Below, piece after piece: positions 32,461-44,233 of a stretch of DNA of 64,000 nucleotides. Made by a program: the position numbers and the translations under genes. The notes below the pieces were generated by a model, which saw only the letters and a program-made list of their open reading frames with translations, had not been told where the DNA came from and ran no database searches. The stretch comes from Corythucha ciliata (lineage: Eukaryota; Arthropoda; Insecta; Hemiptera; Tingidae): positions 11,199,009-11,263,008 of the forward strand of contig CM075938.1 in assembly GCA_038030265.1 (NCBI GenBank), read 5' to 3'. Position 1 is the stretch's first letter. Each line of letters begins with the position of its first letter.

Positions 32461-32997
32461 AAGTTTTGGGGCCTTTTTTGGGCCAATGACCGGCTGCGCC
32501 CTAAGTTTGATGAAACCCTTGCCACCCCCTCCCCCCATTACGGACGCGTTCATCCGACGCATGCATTGTTGAGACGATTACGCTTGAGGGCTCAAGGGAA
32601 TGCGGAAAGCTGTCCACCCTTCTGTCTTGAGCTTGCTACGCCCATGTTATGTAACTTATTTGAAAACTAAGATACTGCTGCCTACGCATGCAAAATTTCC
32701 TGGAGATTGAAACGAGACCTTTAAATCCAGGAATGCTGCAAAAATCAGACGAGAAAATTGATGCTGTGTTGTAGGCGATTGATGATCGGAGGGGGTCGAG
32801 GAATCGTCTGTACGTGGAGGGCGTGGGGGGGGGGGGGTAATGCGCGGTTGGTGGGGATAAGAGGAAAAGGGCTTCAAGTCAAAGACCCATTTTCCATCTG
32901 AGACTCGCTATGCGACTAGGAATTGACCACTTTATCCCACAATCAGAAAATTCACGCAGGAAATGGTCAATTTAGCCTGTGGATTTTTAAATCTCCA
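32461..32997. other. No gene seen
   Basis: Unassigned; a poly-G run near 32,826 and a copy of a short dispersed motif (TTGAGCTTGCTACGCCCATG, 32,627). Confidence 0.4.
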
Positions 32998-33283
32998 AGG
33001 CCCGCTTTATCAATTGTCGATTAAGGGTGGGTTTATCAATCACTGGATATCACATGGAATAGCTATCTCTCGAATAATATTACATTACTGTTTACAAAAA
33101 AGCCCATAGCAACCAGACTTATTCCCAGTTTTGTCTGTAGAATAAGTGCACTGATAAACGCACCCTGAGAAATTTAAAGAACTTCTTTAAACAAATCATC
33201 TGTGAACCACGATGAAGTGTTTGATCATGAAACAGATGAAGTTTTTAGTCGGCTCTTCAATCAACGATTGATAAAGCGGGCCT
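32998..33283. mobile_element. Compound inverted-repeat element (286 bp)
   Basis: The outer inverted repeats start AGGCCCGCTTTATCAATTG (left) and, complemented, AGGCCCGCTTTATCAATCG (right). Flanks AAATCTCCA and AAATCTCAG give a probable 7-8-bp duplication. An inner pair begins GGGTGGGTTTATCAATCACT (33,026) and, complemented, GGGTGCGTTTATCAGTGCAC (ending 33,165). A 7-9-bp duplication argues against PIF/Harbinger and is more like hAT, P or Merlin elements. There is no coding capacity. Confidence 0.7.
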
Positions 33284-33719
33284 AAATCTCAGAACTGTCT
33301 GACTAATGAACACTCCGAACTTGGAAACAACAACTTTATTGATGATCCCCGAACTAAACTCGCAAAACCATCAATTTGCCCGATCAAACTGGCTACTTGC
33401 TGTTAAAACCTAAGACAGAACATTGAACAAAACCCAAAGAAATACTAAAATTCGAGAAATCGACTTTCCATCACAATACTTTGTATTATTTTTCGTTGGA
33501 AAATGACTATTTCACCTCCTGAGACTGTCTATTTAAGCAGGAAACTGGAAATTTAGTGACGACGACGACCTGTTTGGTTTGCCCAAAAAACGTGCGTTTT
33601 TCCCAAGAAAAAGCAAATTTGATTCGATCACGCCCTAAAAATGTAAAAAATGACTTTATTCGCCATTTTAATACAAGCGCCTCGGACATCTGTTTAAACT
33701 GACCATCCGTGATCCAAAA
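33284..33719. other. No gene seen
   Basis: AT-rich, with faint B-like and C-like fragments. No coding feature. Confidence 0.35.
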
Positions 33720-34045
33720 ATTGACCATTAGCATTCGAGCCCTTTGACATACTCAAACAAATGATCCGTGCCCCGAAAATGGCAAAGCCGACCATTTGCG
33801 AATCAGAAATAGCCAAAAGGACCATTCGTTACCTAAAATGGCAAAACTGTTTATTGTGGGCGCCCTTAAATAGCCAAATTTGTCATTCACGCCCTACAAG
33901 TGTCAATCTGGGAATCCATGCTCTAACAATGATAAAATAGTGACCATTTGCGCCCCACAGATGGCGGAACTCACGATTTACCCGTTGAAAATTGTCAAAA
34001 TGACTACTTTCGCCCCAAAACTTGCCAAAATCACTCTTCGTGCCC
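33720..34045 (-). repeat. Family B array, minus orientation
   Basis: About ten diverged units, for example GACCATTTGCGAATCAGAAA and CCCCAAAACTTGCCAAAATC. Confidence 0.65.
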
Positions 34046-34451
34046 TTTAAATGATTAATTTATTATAACAATAAATTGAGTTGAGTAAGGCACAAGTGTC
34101 CCCCCTCCCCGCTCATATACTCGAAAGCGAGACGGGAGAGGGGAAGATCCCCCCCACCTTCAGGATATCAGTGTCAGCGCCTGGACTCCTTCTCTTCAGG
34201 CTAAAAATACTGCAATGTCAGAAACAAAAGCGAAATGGCTGAGATTTTCAGGTGTTTTGGTCGTATCAAATTACGGTGGACGTGGTGCAAAACACCAGAA
34301 ATCTGTGGAAGGAATGAATGGATCGAGAAGAAACGAGTCAATTGAGCTTTATTGGTGAATTCAGTCAGGTGTTTTCAAAGATTTTCCGATTTGACTTTTC
34401 GCTGAGTTAAGAAAAGTTTAATTTTATTTTTTTAAAAAGTGATTAAACTCG

Positions 34452-34790
34452 ATGGACTCAGAATCCTCGATCGCTGGCTCCGATGCGGACATCGACGCGT
34501 CCAGAACGGTTCAACCTCCCTGGTATAGTGGTATTGAACTGGTTGAAACCGAACCAGCTAAACAAGTCAAAAGCGCGGTTCATCCACCGGCAGATTATGA
34601 CTACGGTGATCGATCTCAGAGGAAAGGCTTGCAATGGAATGTCATTGAACCGACGTATCGTCAGGACTATCTGAAGGATGTAGCTGAGATCAAACGGATA
34701 GTTGGGCTTAGGCCGGGAATGAAAGTTTTAGGCTGGATCCCGAAGAAAGCCTATCATCACTTCTGTTTGACTTCAGTCAAATCAAGTCAA
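34452..34790 (+). CDS. Unassigned open coding-like segment
   Basis: A frame opening with ATGGACTCAGAATCC and giving about 113 residues of normal amino-acid composition: an acidic, Ser-rich start (MDSESSIAGSDADIDASR), then PPWYSGIELVETEP, PPADYDYGDRSQRKGLQW, EPTYRQDYLKDVAEIKRIVG and PGMKVLGWIPKKAYHHF. No homopolymer bias, signal peptide or membrane segment is seen. I do not recognise the family. The frame runs on to a stop at 34,875-34,877, but the last 25 or so codons come from the adjoining family A array, so the original 3' end is lost or this is one exon. It may be an exon of a host gene or ORF1/gag-like sequence of a mobile element. The 270 bp upstream are not repeat-like and could be its 5' leader. 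Confidence 0.35.
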
Positions 34791-34799
34791 ATCAGCAGA

Positions 34800-36185
34800 G
34801 GAGTAGCACTTTTTTCAGTTTTAGCTAAACATTACGTTTTTCTTAAGGGTTTTCCTCATAAATTTGCCTGGAAATAGAGGGCTTTTCACAAATTAGGATT
34901 TTTTTGGTTCGCCATGCGCAATTTTTCTCAGTTTTACCCGCTAATTAGCGGATTTTTCACCCATTGCCATAAATTGCCGCTTTTTCTCAATTTCTGCCTC
35001 AGAAGTTGCCTTCAGAAAATTCAGAAGTTGCCATCCGAAGCCGCAAATGGCGTATAATTCAGTTTTGACGCGAATTAGAGTTTTTCTCAGTTTGAGCGAA
35101 TTAGAGTTTTGCGCAGTTTCAGCTGTGAATTGGCGGTTTTTTCCATTTTTAGCCTTGAATTAGCACTTTTTCTCAATTTAGCCTCAAAATAACCCCTCAA
35201 AATCTCTTAATTTTGGCCAGACTAATAATTATTTATTTTATAAATAATACACGCAAATTAGTGGGTTTTTCACATTTCAGCACCGTATTAGCAATTTTAT
35301 GTTACTTTTATGTATAGATTATTGCTTCTTCTTAGTTCTAGCCCGTGAATCAGCAATGTTTTTACTTATAGCCGTGCAGGAATTTCCAGTTTTTTTAATT
35401 TTAGTCACAAAGTTGCCTTCAGAAGGCGCGTATTTAAATTAGAAATTTCACCACACTTTATCCGAGAATTATTAATGTTCCTCAATTTTAGCAGCGAACT
35501 TGCGCTTTTACTAAATTTTAGCAGCGTAGTAGCGTTCCCAACCCTTGCATTAACTGAATTTTCTAGATTTTTTGCCAATAATTGGTGTTTTCCTCTAATT
35601 AAGCTGCAAATCAGGAGTTTTTTTTTCATTTCTGCAGAGAATTATCACTTCTTCTCAATATGAACCGAAAATTGGCGTTATTCTTAATTGTAGCCGGGCT
35701 AATTAGTGACTTTTTCTAGTTGATTTTCTTATTTGTTTCCGCGAATTAAGGTTTTTCCTCGACTTTATGCCCGCACATTGTAAATTAGCGGTTTTACGCA
35801 ATTTCAGTTGTGAATTTGCTATTTTTGCCAAATTTTCACCTGAAAGCGTTTTTTTTTTTGTCAATATTATACGTGTTATCACAATTTTAACCGCGGGGTT
35901 GGTCCAAAAACAACCCTTTTGCTTTGATTTCCATAATTTATTCGTAGAACGGCAACCATGCACCGCGAATCAGCGATTTTGTCTCAATTTTAGTATGGAA
36001 GTTACATTGCGAGACCATGAATCAGCGCTTTTTCGCAGTTATAGTCACGAATATTAACGGGTTTTTCAATTTTTGGCTTAAGGACCTAATGAAACTGGGG
36101 ACACGGTGTATTTTCTCTTTTTAGCCGAGAATTTTCCTCAAGATAGCGCGAATTTTCTCAATTTGAGCCACCAGATTAGCGCTTT
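34800..36185 (+). repeat. Family A array, plus orientation
   Basis: A-plus units with the variant modules AAGTTGCCTTCAGAAAATTC (35,005) and AAGTTGCCTTCAGAAGGCGC (35,411). The 35.3-36.1 kb part repeats, in the same order, three distinctive modules of the 1-0.8 kb array, ending with CACGAATATTAACG and a poly-T-rich stretch. Confidence 0.85.
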
Positions 36186-36731
36186 CGGGGGCTCAATCGA
36201 ATATTTAGCCCACAGTCTTTGCTGATATCACTTGCAACGTTATGTTCTCCATCAGATCGGATAAATTGAAATTCGTAGAAAGTAGCCAAATCGCTGTCCA
36301 ACCCTCCGACCTCTTCACATATCTACATCCATGGATAACCTAAAAATCCTAATTTATCCGTATTTAAGCTTTTCGGGGGGGGGGGCGTTCTGATCCGGGG
36401 GCGGTTCCCCCTACCTCGGTAAGCTACTGCGTGGGGTCTAAAGTCCAAGGAAGCAGCTGGAAGCACGCGAACCTTTTCGGTCTGCTCAAGGTCGAGAAAA
36501 TCTGCTAAAACTAACTTCAACGAGAAACACTCATTTTTGGAGATTTATGGATTTGGATTTTATGGTGTTCTTTAGAGTAGAGCGTTGGTACTAGTGTTCC
36601 TTATTCGCTCGTATACTTGTAGCTCTGGAGGGGGGGGGATCTATCCCCTCCGTACCTATACACCTGCCTCAGTGGCCCGTGAAATTCCCTAAATGTGGAA
36701 TATGAATAAACTGGATGTACTTCTTCATATA
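36186..36731. other. No gene seen; poly-G and element-end-like motifs
   Basis: Includes poly-G runs near 36,376 and 36,632. TACCTCGGTAAGCTACTGCG near 36,411 resembles the complement of the CAGTGGCGTAGGTAGG motif at 30,546. Confidence 0.4.
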
Positions 36732-37130
36732 TTCTGGTCTCATTCGGTAGGTTTTATGGAGCTGAATACGAACATGAGCGTCTGTTGGCGTCGTCTGCCT
36801 GAGGCATATTTTGTTCTCGGGGGCAAGTCAGAATGAACCGAATTTAACAAATGGTCTCATTCAACAGGTTTTATGGTGCCGAATACGAAAATGAGCGTCT
36901 GCCTGGGGCGTTTGCCAGCAGCAAATCAAATTCTCCAAATTTGAGACATTAACTTCTAACGGTGGAACATAGTCATGAAACTGGCCACTGAGGGCGAATG
37001 CCCCAGGCAGAAGCTCCTAAAAACCTTTCGAATGAGACAAGTTTCCAGACTGTGTTCTTTCGGATGACTCATGTCCCAAATTCAGGGATTTGACTGCCCG
37101 CTGAGGGGAATTGCCCCAGGCAGACGCTCA
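36732..37130. repeat. Family F cluster: two plus and two inverted copies
   Basis: Two plus copies start GGTCTCATTCGGTAGGTTTT (36,736) and GGTCTCATTCAACAGGTTTT (36,853), each continuing into GAATACGAA and ATGAGCGTCTG. Two inverted copies hold GCCCCAGGCAGAAGCTCC (36,999) and GCCCCAGGCAGACGCTCA (37,113). Between them GGAACATAGTCATGAAACT (36,964) faces AGTTTCCAGACTGTGTTC (37,040), so the inner copy forms a hairpin. A single copy is at 30.45 kb. Confidence 0.75.
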
Positions 37131-37230
37131 TCCCTCATCGCTCATTCCTCTACACAAAATTTATCAACTAGGACAAATGTTATTCCGGTTGAATCGGACT
37201 ATCACAAGCTCTCGAATAACTATTAGGCTA

Positions 37231-37345
37231 AGGGCTATGGCCGTATTTATGAACGTTCCTCCAGTCAAGATGTCCTCCAGAAGCCTTCAGTGACCAGTTT
37301 TGGTATTTATAAATCGTTCTTTCCGTCAAGGTAGCTTCTGACCTA
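37231..37345 (+). repeat. Two direct copies of a 40-bp motif
   Basis: GTATTTATGAACGTTCCTCC then AGTCAAG (37,231), and GTATTTATAAATCGTTCTTT then CCGTCAAGG (37,301), 70 bp apart. Possible transposon subterminal repeats; no partner in the inverse direction was found. Confidence 0.5.
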
Positions 37346-37439
37346 TCTGTCTGGGCACGCTAATGAACCTTTAAGAGGGGGCTATAGGGACTTAGCCCCC
37401 CCCCCCAAGTTAGTCGTATTAGCTCCCCAAGATCTTTAT

Positions 37440-37720
37440 TCTCAAGCCCCTTTTCCAAAAACGGTCGAATTGACAGTTCTTAACGCTGAAAATGACAGTG
37501 TCTGTAGGGCGACATTGGCAGTGTTTCCTGAACGAAATTGACAGTTTTGAATGACGATATTGATAGTTTCTAGTACTCTATGCAAAACCTCGTAATCAAG
37601 GTTTGGGTATATTTGTTATGTTGGAGGAAATTGAGATTTCAAGTCAAAATTGTCAGTTCTTGAGGCAAAATCGACAGTTTGAAGTACGACAATCACAGTT
37701 TTGAATGTTGAAATTGACTG
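37440..37720 (+). repeat. GACAGTTTTGAATGAC repeats (family B variant)
   Basis: Units such as GAAATTGACAGTTTTGAATG and CGACAGTTTGAAGTACGAC, spacing about 25-30 bp. They lead into the family B plus array and may be an eroded form of it. Confidence 0.45.
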
Positions 37721-37799
37721 TAACCCAACGGAGCTTTACGTCCAACTACCATAAAGTGTCGTGGACGAGGGCGAGAGCACACACTTTACTTTTTTACAC

Positions 37800-39715
37800 G
37801 TGATTCATCATTTTTACCATTCTTGGAACGCGAGTGGTCGTTTTTCAAGGCGCAAATCTGTCAGTATAGCCATTGTGGTGGAATGGGGGGGGGAAGAATG
37901 CGTGAATTGTCAATACGACTAGCAGCCCGTTTTAGGGCTTGTCCAGCCTGTTCTACCACGTTCAAGGGACGAATTGTCATTGTCCCAGACGCTTTCCAAA
38001 GAGCGCGAATGACCAGTTTAACCATTTTTAGACAGAAACTTTGAAGATTGAAATTTTTAAAGCGTGTTTGGTTATTTCAGAGCACGAATCGTCAGTTCAG
38101 CCATTTTCAATGGCCCGGAATGGCTATTTTGGCCATTTTCAAGGTGCGAGTCGTCATTTTAAGCATTTTTATAGCGTGAATAGTCCGTTTGACTATTTTC
38201 AGGGGACGAATCGTCCGTAAAGTCAACTTTAGAGTGCGAACGGTTAGTTTAGCAATTTATAAAGCACGAATCGTTAGATTCACCATTTTTCGAATGCTTC
38301 GAACGAGAAAAAATTTGTGTTTGGCGCAGTGTAATCCGTGAAATGGTTTTTTTAGGTCCAACCAGCAGCAAGTCGCATTAGGCATTATAATTGCATGAAT
38401 CGTCAGTTAAGGCATTTCCAAGACGCAAACTATTAGTTAGTTCTGCTATTTTTAGGGCACAAATTGTCTGCATTTTTAGCCATTTTCTAGGCTTCGTGGC
38501 TCAGTTTGTCCATTTTTGCACTACGAATGGTAAGTTTCGCCATTTCACTGGCACGATTCAGCACTTTTAGCCATTTTTATGGCGTGATTCGCCAATCAAA
38601 CAATTTTATAGCAATTTATAGTTTCAAATCAAATGAAAAAGTTTATCCAGTCCATGAGGTGCATGTAGCTAACGCTGGTTGGTTGGGGGGGAGGGGTTCG
38701 GTCAGGGCGGCCCTTGCTCGATGCGCAATTGCAAGTGGTCACAGGTCGCTTGAAGGGCGCAAATAGCCCTGTTTGGCCATTTTTTGGATGAAGATATCAC
38801 TTTGAAGGCGTGAATCTTCTGTTGAGCCTCGATTAGTTTAGGCCATTTTTGACCCGTGAATTGCTGGTACGAGTTGTATATGCCATTTACAGGGCGTAAA
38901 TAGCCAGTTTTACAGGCCAGGATCGTCAGTTTAGACATTTTCAAGGCGTGAAGGTTCTGTATGGCTATTTCTGACGCGCGAATATCCAATTTTTGCCATT
39001 TTCAGGACATGAATCATCTGCTTAGGGATTTTCAAAGTGCGAATTGTCAGATTAACCATTCATCGTAGGCCACATAGAGTCAGTTTTACCAATTTTATAG
39101 GGCGTGAATAGCCAGTTTGGCAATTTTAACGCTGCCAGTCTGGCCATTCCTAGGGCATGAATCCGTCATTTTAGTCAATTGTATGTTACGAACTCAGTTT
39201 CGACATTTTTCTGGCGTGAATTATTAGTTTAACCATTTATTGAACGCAAACAATCAGTTCTGCCATTTTTAAAGGTGCGAATCGTCAGTTTTGCTTTTTT
39301 TAATGACCCAATTACTCCTGTCTAGAATGGCCAGTTTGGGCATTCTTGGCACGTAAATGGTTGATTTCGGAATATTTAGGGAAGGAATAGTCTGTTTAAG
39401 GATTTGCAGAGCGTGACTTGTTAGTTTGCTCATTTTTAGAGCGCGTTACGTCAACTAGGCCACTTTTAGAGCGGGAATCACTACTTTTAGCCAGTTGTAT
39501 CTCGTTAATGGAAGATTTAGCCAGTTTCATAGCGGGATTCATGATATTTTCATGCACTTTCGCAGGGCAGCACGAACCGTCAGTCTAGCCACTTTTAGAC
39601 CGCGTGAAGTCCGTTGGGCTTTTTTTTTTTTAGAGCGGTAATTGCCAGTTTGGCAATTTTTAAAGCGTTTCAAGGTGGGAATAGGCAGTGAATTGATAGC
39701 AAGCCATTTTTATTA
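37800..39715 (+). repeat. Family B array, plus orientation (largest)
   Basis: About 55-60 diverged units of GGCGCGAATCGTCAG then TTTAGCCATTTTTAG. Typical copies are at 38,085-38,290 and 38,930-39,300. A non-repeat patch lies at 38,625-38,740. Short minus-strand ORFs across it read repeats of ALKMAKLTI-like peptide and are repeat by-products. Confidence 0.9.
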
Positions 39716-40160
39716 GAGCGAAGGACACAATTTCGCCTCTCCCTTGACTACATCTTGGATCCGCGTCTGGACCGTGCGATATTTTGTGTTTAAAAACAGC
39801 CAGAGCCATGAAATTACAAAGGTGTGAAATCCTGTTAAATTGGCTTGTCTTACGGGAGCCAGCCCCACGAATTTTTTTTCTGACCGACGAAATCCAACAA
39901 ATTTGGTCTCAAAAAGTGCCAAACCGGCAAATTTGGTTATTGAAGTAGCGAAAACCTCGAAATTGGGTTTTTCTTTGTGTTCAATCCGTGATATTATTTG
40001 GACATCGAAAGTGTCTAATGAGCGGAATTGCATTCATGAAGAGTCAACCCGGTGCAAATTGGCTTTTTAGGGAGTCAACTCTGTGACATTGGCGTTTTGA
40101 GCGAGAGAAACGTTTGAAATTTGTTCTGAGAGAAAAAATTCACAAAATTTGGAATTTGAC
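39716..40160. repeat. Family C repeats plus an element-end motif
   Basis: Starts with a complement-strand GCGGATCCAAGATGTAGTC motif (39,750-39,775) and continues as C-like units (CACGAATTTT, GACGAAATCCAACAAATTTG, CTCGAAATTGGG) in mixed orientation. Confidence 0.5.
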
Positions 40161-43100
40161 TTGATCTGTGAGGGTGGAGGGGGGGATCATGAGCTCAGGG
40201 CTAAGCCCCTCTGAACATTTTACCTTAAATCCGCCCCTTGGATGCTCCCCCAGGCAATGGGGGAGGGATGAAACCCAGCACTGGGAGTCTTGAGACTGAC
40301 GTTGTCATGGGATTGTGGGGTTGCGTGTTGACAGTGTTTGAATGGGCTTGAGAAAGATCATCTGGGGGTGGGGGGTGCCAATGCGATCAACTATGCGGGG
40401 GGGGGGAGGCTAGGTCCCTGTTGTGCAAATTACGCTGTTTTTTATTATGCTAATGCATGTGAAGTACTGGTGTAAATTATGCGATGAATCCCTGGTATGA
40501 AGGGCGGTTGAGGTTATGGGTGAACTTTTCTATTAGAAGTCGGACAAAGAAAGGATTTTATTGATTTGGACTCAGATTTACTCCAATTTAAACATTTTAA
40601 ATTACGTTCTTAGCTACATCACCAAGGATGTTTCAATTTTTGAAAATATTCTCCTTGAATTGTTCTGACATGCCAGTGTGCTCCTGCTGATGAATAGAAC
40701 AAATTTATTTTTATCGTACCTAAAGGTAGAACAAGTCGATTAAAATAATAATTGAAAGGTCAAAGCTCTGCAAAAGCCCTCCCCCCAACTACTCTCTCAT
40801 CCATTCACAATTTCAAATGCAGTCGCATCAGTTTGACTTCGTTGACTTGCAACATCATAACCTTCTTATTACCCCCATTTTGGCCTTGCCAGTCAGTTAC
40901 CACAACCCTCAACCAGCACTAATAGCCATTGCCGAGGCACATACGGGTGAACCCATCGTGACATTTATACGCGTTTGTAAGTGGTGCCGACGGGACTCTG
41001 ATGGAAAGTCGGTGGGTGGGGGTTCACAACTGCCAAGCTCACTCTATACCCCTCCTCCAGCTCAACCCCTTCCACTCGCTTCACACTGCTGTTGCAACGT
41101 CACTTTGACGGGGGCTTAAGTCTTTGAAGCATTAACTTGACATTTTAGAGTTGGAACACTCACTCTCAATCTCTATCTCTCTCTTCCATTTTACGTACGG
41201 GTGGGGTGGATTGCAAGCATCCGAACAATTGAAGTCAAAGTAACCCCCCCCCCTGCCACGCTTTATCAATTGAGCGTATTTGAATGAACCTGGGTGATGG
41301 AATTGATAAGTAGTTAAGCAGTAATGACGGGAGAAGGGTTGATGGGGTCTAAAGTTTGATCGAAAACTCTTAGCAGCGTTAGAGTGACTTTTTTTACTCC
41401 CCCCCCCCCACCTGATAATACATTACGAAGTCAATCTCAAGTTTGTCCCACTTTTCATCGTGTTTTCTGATTTTATAACTTTTAAATCCAAATATTATGC
41501 TGAAATGTATCAAAATCGTATTACTCTCTTCAAAAGTATTTCAACCGTCAAGTGAAAATTCTTCAAGTTTATCAACTTCCTCCCCCCCCCCGTTCATCCA
41601 GCAGTTTCTCCATAAAGCGAGCTTGCATCCATAAAGAGATGGGGGTTTGTTCAAGAAAAGCCTGAAGGCCTCTTTAATCGTGATCGAATCACAATTAGTA
41701 AATCCACCCCCCCCCCTCACCATTCAAACCCACCACCCTAACGACGTGAAACAGTTGCCAACTTCAAAATTCCATAACGACCGTTGAATATCACTGAAAC
41801 TCCTTAATGATTTCACTTATACCCCCACTACCACTTATCTTTCTCCCTTCTTTGAACTATATACGAAAGTTTTCATCCGGCGAGAAGACGAAAAGGAGCT
41901 TTACTTCATAAAGAAACAATTAAGTGTCAAATAACGTTTTTCTCGTTTTGGCGTAGGCGCGGAAAGAAAACCTCTGGAAAAACACTTTTAAAAGCGTTAA
42001 ATTGAGCGAACCCTACCCCGGCCACCCCCCACCCACCCACAACCATCGCTGCTTTGAAAGAAAGTTAATTTTGGTCCGAAGGGCGCTTCACAGCATTGCC
42101 TTAACTGTTGAATCATGCTGTTTTGTTCTCCTTCAACCCCTCACCCTCCAACCACTAAACCACCCCCCTTCGTTGCTTCATCTTTCTATCTTTTCCCCAA
42201 CCGTCCGAAACTTCAGCAATCTCAACAACCCTTTTTTCTCTACCACACTCACACAAAACACCTCCCCCCCCCCCCAACCGACATCCTTTTTTTTTTTCAT
42301 TTTACCACGAAATCCGTGCTGTTTTTGTAGCTTGTTTCTCTTTGCAATATTCACGAAACACCACCACGTTTTCATCCCCTCTCTCCACCAGTCCTTCAAC
42401 CTATTACCACCATCATTCTAACATTTTGTTTTTGTTTTTTTCACCCGTTTTCTCCTCTTATTTCTTTCCGCCTTAATATAAATCTTAAAGGGGGTTTTCA
42501 AACCGACTTTAACAGCGAGTGCTGGGTGACCAAGTGAGTGCTTTTTCTTCTCACTCTCTCTCACTCACTCTCTCTCGTTTTGTTCCCCCCCCTCCCTTCG
42601 CCACACACATTCAACACTAACTGCCGCAACTGCCACTACTTTGTGTGTGGCGGAGTGTGTTCAGTTTTCGTTGAACTGTTGTGACTCTGATAAAAATTAC
42701 TTGGGAGGCGAGATAAGAGGTTTTGGGGGTAAGGCGATGACGGAAAGAGTGTGCAGAGACTGCGGTATATACAGGGGAGGGCTATCTTTATATACGCCGA
42801 AAGAGCTACTTTGAAACATTTCTCTGGTTTGAAAAAGAAGATTGTTGCCGCCCTTCACCCCCCACTCACCACAATGGTTTCTGTCTCCTTCACTATGGGA
42901 CTTAAACTTTTGTTGAAGTGAAGTTCTCTCGGAAAATAAAAGATAGTGGACACGAGGGTTTCTAAATAGCTCTCTTTAATTTATATTGCGCTGCAATTTT
43001 CAAAATTCAAAGCTTGCCGATAAATTTCCCAAGGATTACTATACATTTAAGTTAGGAACGCTGGGGTTTTGACTTGACGCACCAGACACTAAAGGCCTAG

Positions 43101-43925
43101 TGTAAGATCTTTTTCTCACTGTGCCGACCGCTCTTATTGAGCTACAGCCAGAGGCAGCTGGTGGACCACTCGTGACGGGTAAAGGCCAGTGGATATGGAC
43201 AAATTTATTTCAAGCTGTAATAATTGAAAATATTCAGATTGCGACCTTTAGAGACCCTTTGAACCTTGACTCCACCCACCCGCTCGTCCTATTTTTAAGA
43301 ATAGCGTAAAATGGGTACACATCGATGTCAAAATTGAGTCCGTGAATTATTTGACAGAGTTAAATGACGGCAGCGCCGCAAAAAAAAAAAAAAAAATTGC
43401 CTCCCCCCTCAAGTATAGTAAAACACTAACTGCGGTCTCCATTTATCATTAACAAATGATTAGCCGATTCCAGGAACACTCGAAATCAATGACAGGGTGG
43501 GTGTGGGGGGAGGGGACCATCCTTTTTCCTCTATTGCCCGACATACGACATGCGATGTAAATTATTTAATGAGTCTGCCTCGTGAGTATGAAATTAATTA
43601 ATAACGATGGAAGGAGTGAATGAGAGTGTAGGGAGGGGGGATTTGATGATACTGTTTTGAAAACAGTTTTCAAAGGAGGTAATTGCTGTTTTTGACGGAA
43701 TATAGAAATCGATATGATTATTATCGTTACAAATAGACGACATTTCTTATCTTGAGGTTGGCTATGGTTCGAGTGCTCCCGAGGGGGGCATAATATGCGG
43801 TTTTCAGCCTCTCATTCTCCCAGCACAGTGTGCCTTTATATTTTTTAGGGCTCTTTATACACCTCTTTGCAGTTTAGGACTCCTCATGGCCACTGCATCA
43901 GCGCTCACTACAGCGGGACAGAATC
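40161..43925. other. No gene seen: skewed unique-looking DNA
   Basis: Long pyrimidine-rich stretch at 42,000-42,620, poly-C/poly-G runs near 40,177, 40,398, 41,244, 41,400, 41,582, 41,706, 42,267 and 42,588, and an A run at 43,380. Open frames are Pro/Ser/Phe-rich from the pyrimidine tracts, with no domain. Confidence 0.45.
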
Positions 43926-43929
43926 TACA

Positions 43930-44042
43930 TCCTACACGGGGATGTAACGCGTAATTTACACCAATTCTTTACAGCATTGTTTACGCGTAAACAATGGCGT
44001 AACTTACAGTGTCTTTGTTTACTGTAAACATATTCGTGTAGA
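43930..44042. mobile_element. Element fragment with GTTTACGCGTAAAC palindrome
   Basis: GGGGATGTAACGCGTAATTT (43,938) followed by ATTGTTTACGCGTAAACAAT (43,976). Similar sequence with the same palindrome occurs at 47,010-47,126 and 47,260-47,285, where an AACATCCC end is present. In both places a different foldback element is inserted within or beside it. Confidence 0.55.
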
Positions 44043-44233
44043 CAATGGTTGCGTTGCAAAACTCGGGGCTCGTGTTCAAGCGCTGAAGTGTAGAATTAAG
44101 CGCTTAATGGAGTTTTGCAACGGTGATTTGTATCGCGATGGGACGTATTTTGTTGGATTTTAAACACTTACTCAGCGCTGAGAAGTGCTCATTAAGCGCT
44201 GAAAAAGTCTGAAGTTTTGCAACGCGGTCAATG
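44043..44233. mobile_element. Foldback element with GCGTTGCAAAACT ends
   Basis: The left end is CAATGGTTGCGTTGCAAAAC; the complement of the right end is CATTGACCGCGTTGCAAAAC. An extra internal AGTTTTGCAACGG (44,111) and paired AGCGCTTAAT / ATTAAGCGCT blocks form further stems. It is about 190 bp with no coding capacity. Confidence 0.65.

Noticed and set aside
34791..34877. C-terminal 28 codons of the 34.45-kb frame
   Set aside because: They derive from the adjoining family A array, so they were left out of the coding call.
42002..42421. 139-codon open frame
   Set aside because: Pro/Phe/Ser-rich, in a CT-dominated stretch with poly-C and poly-T runs.
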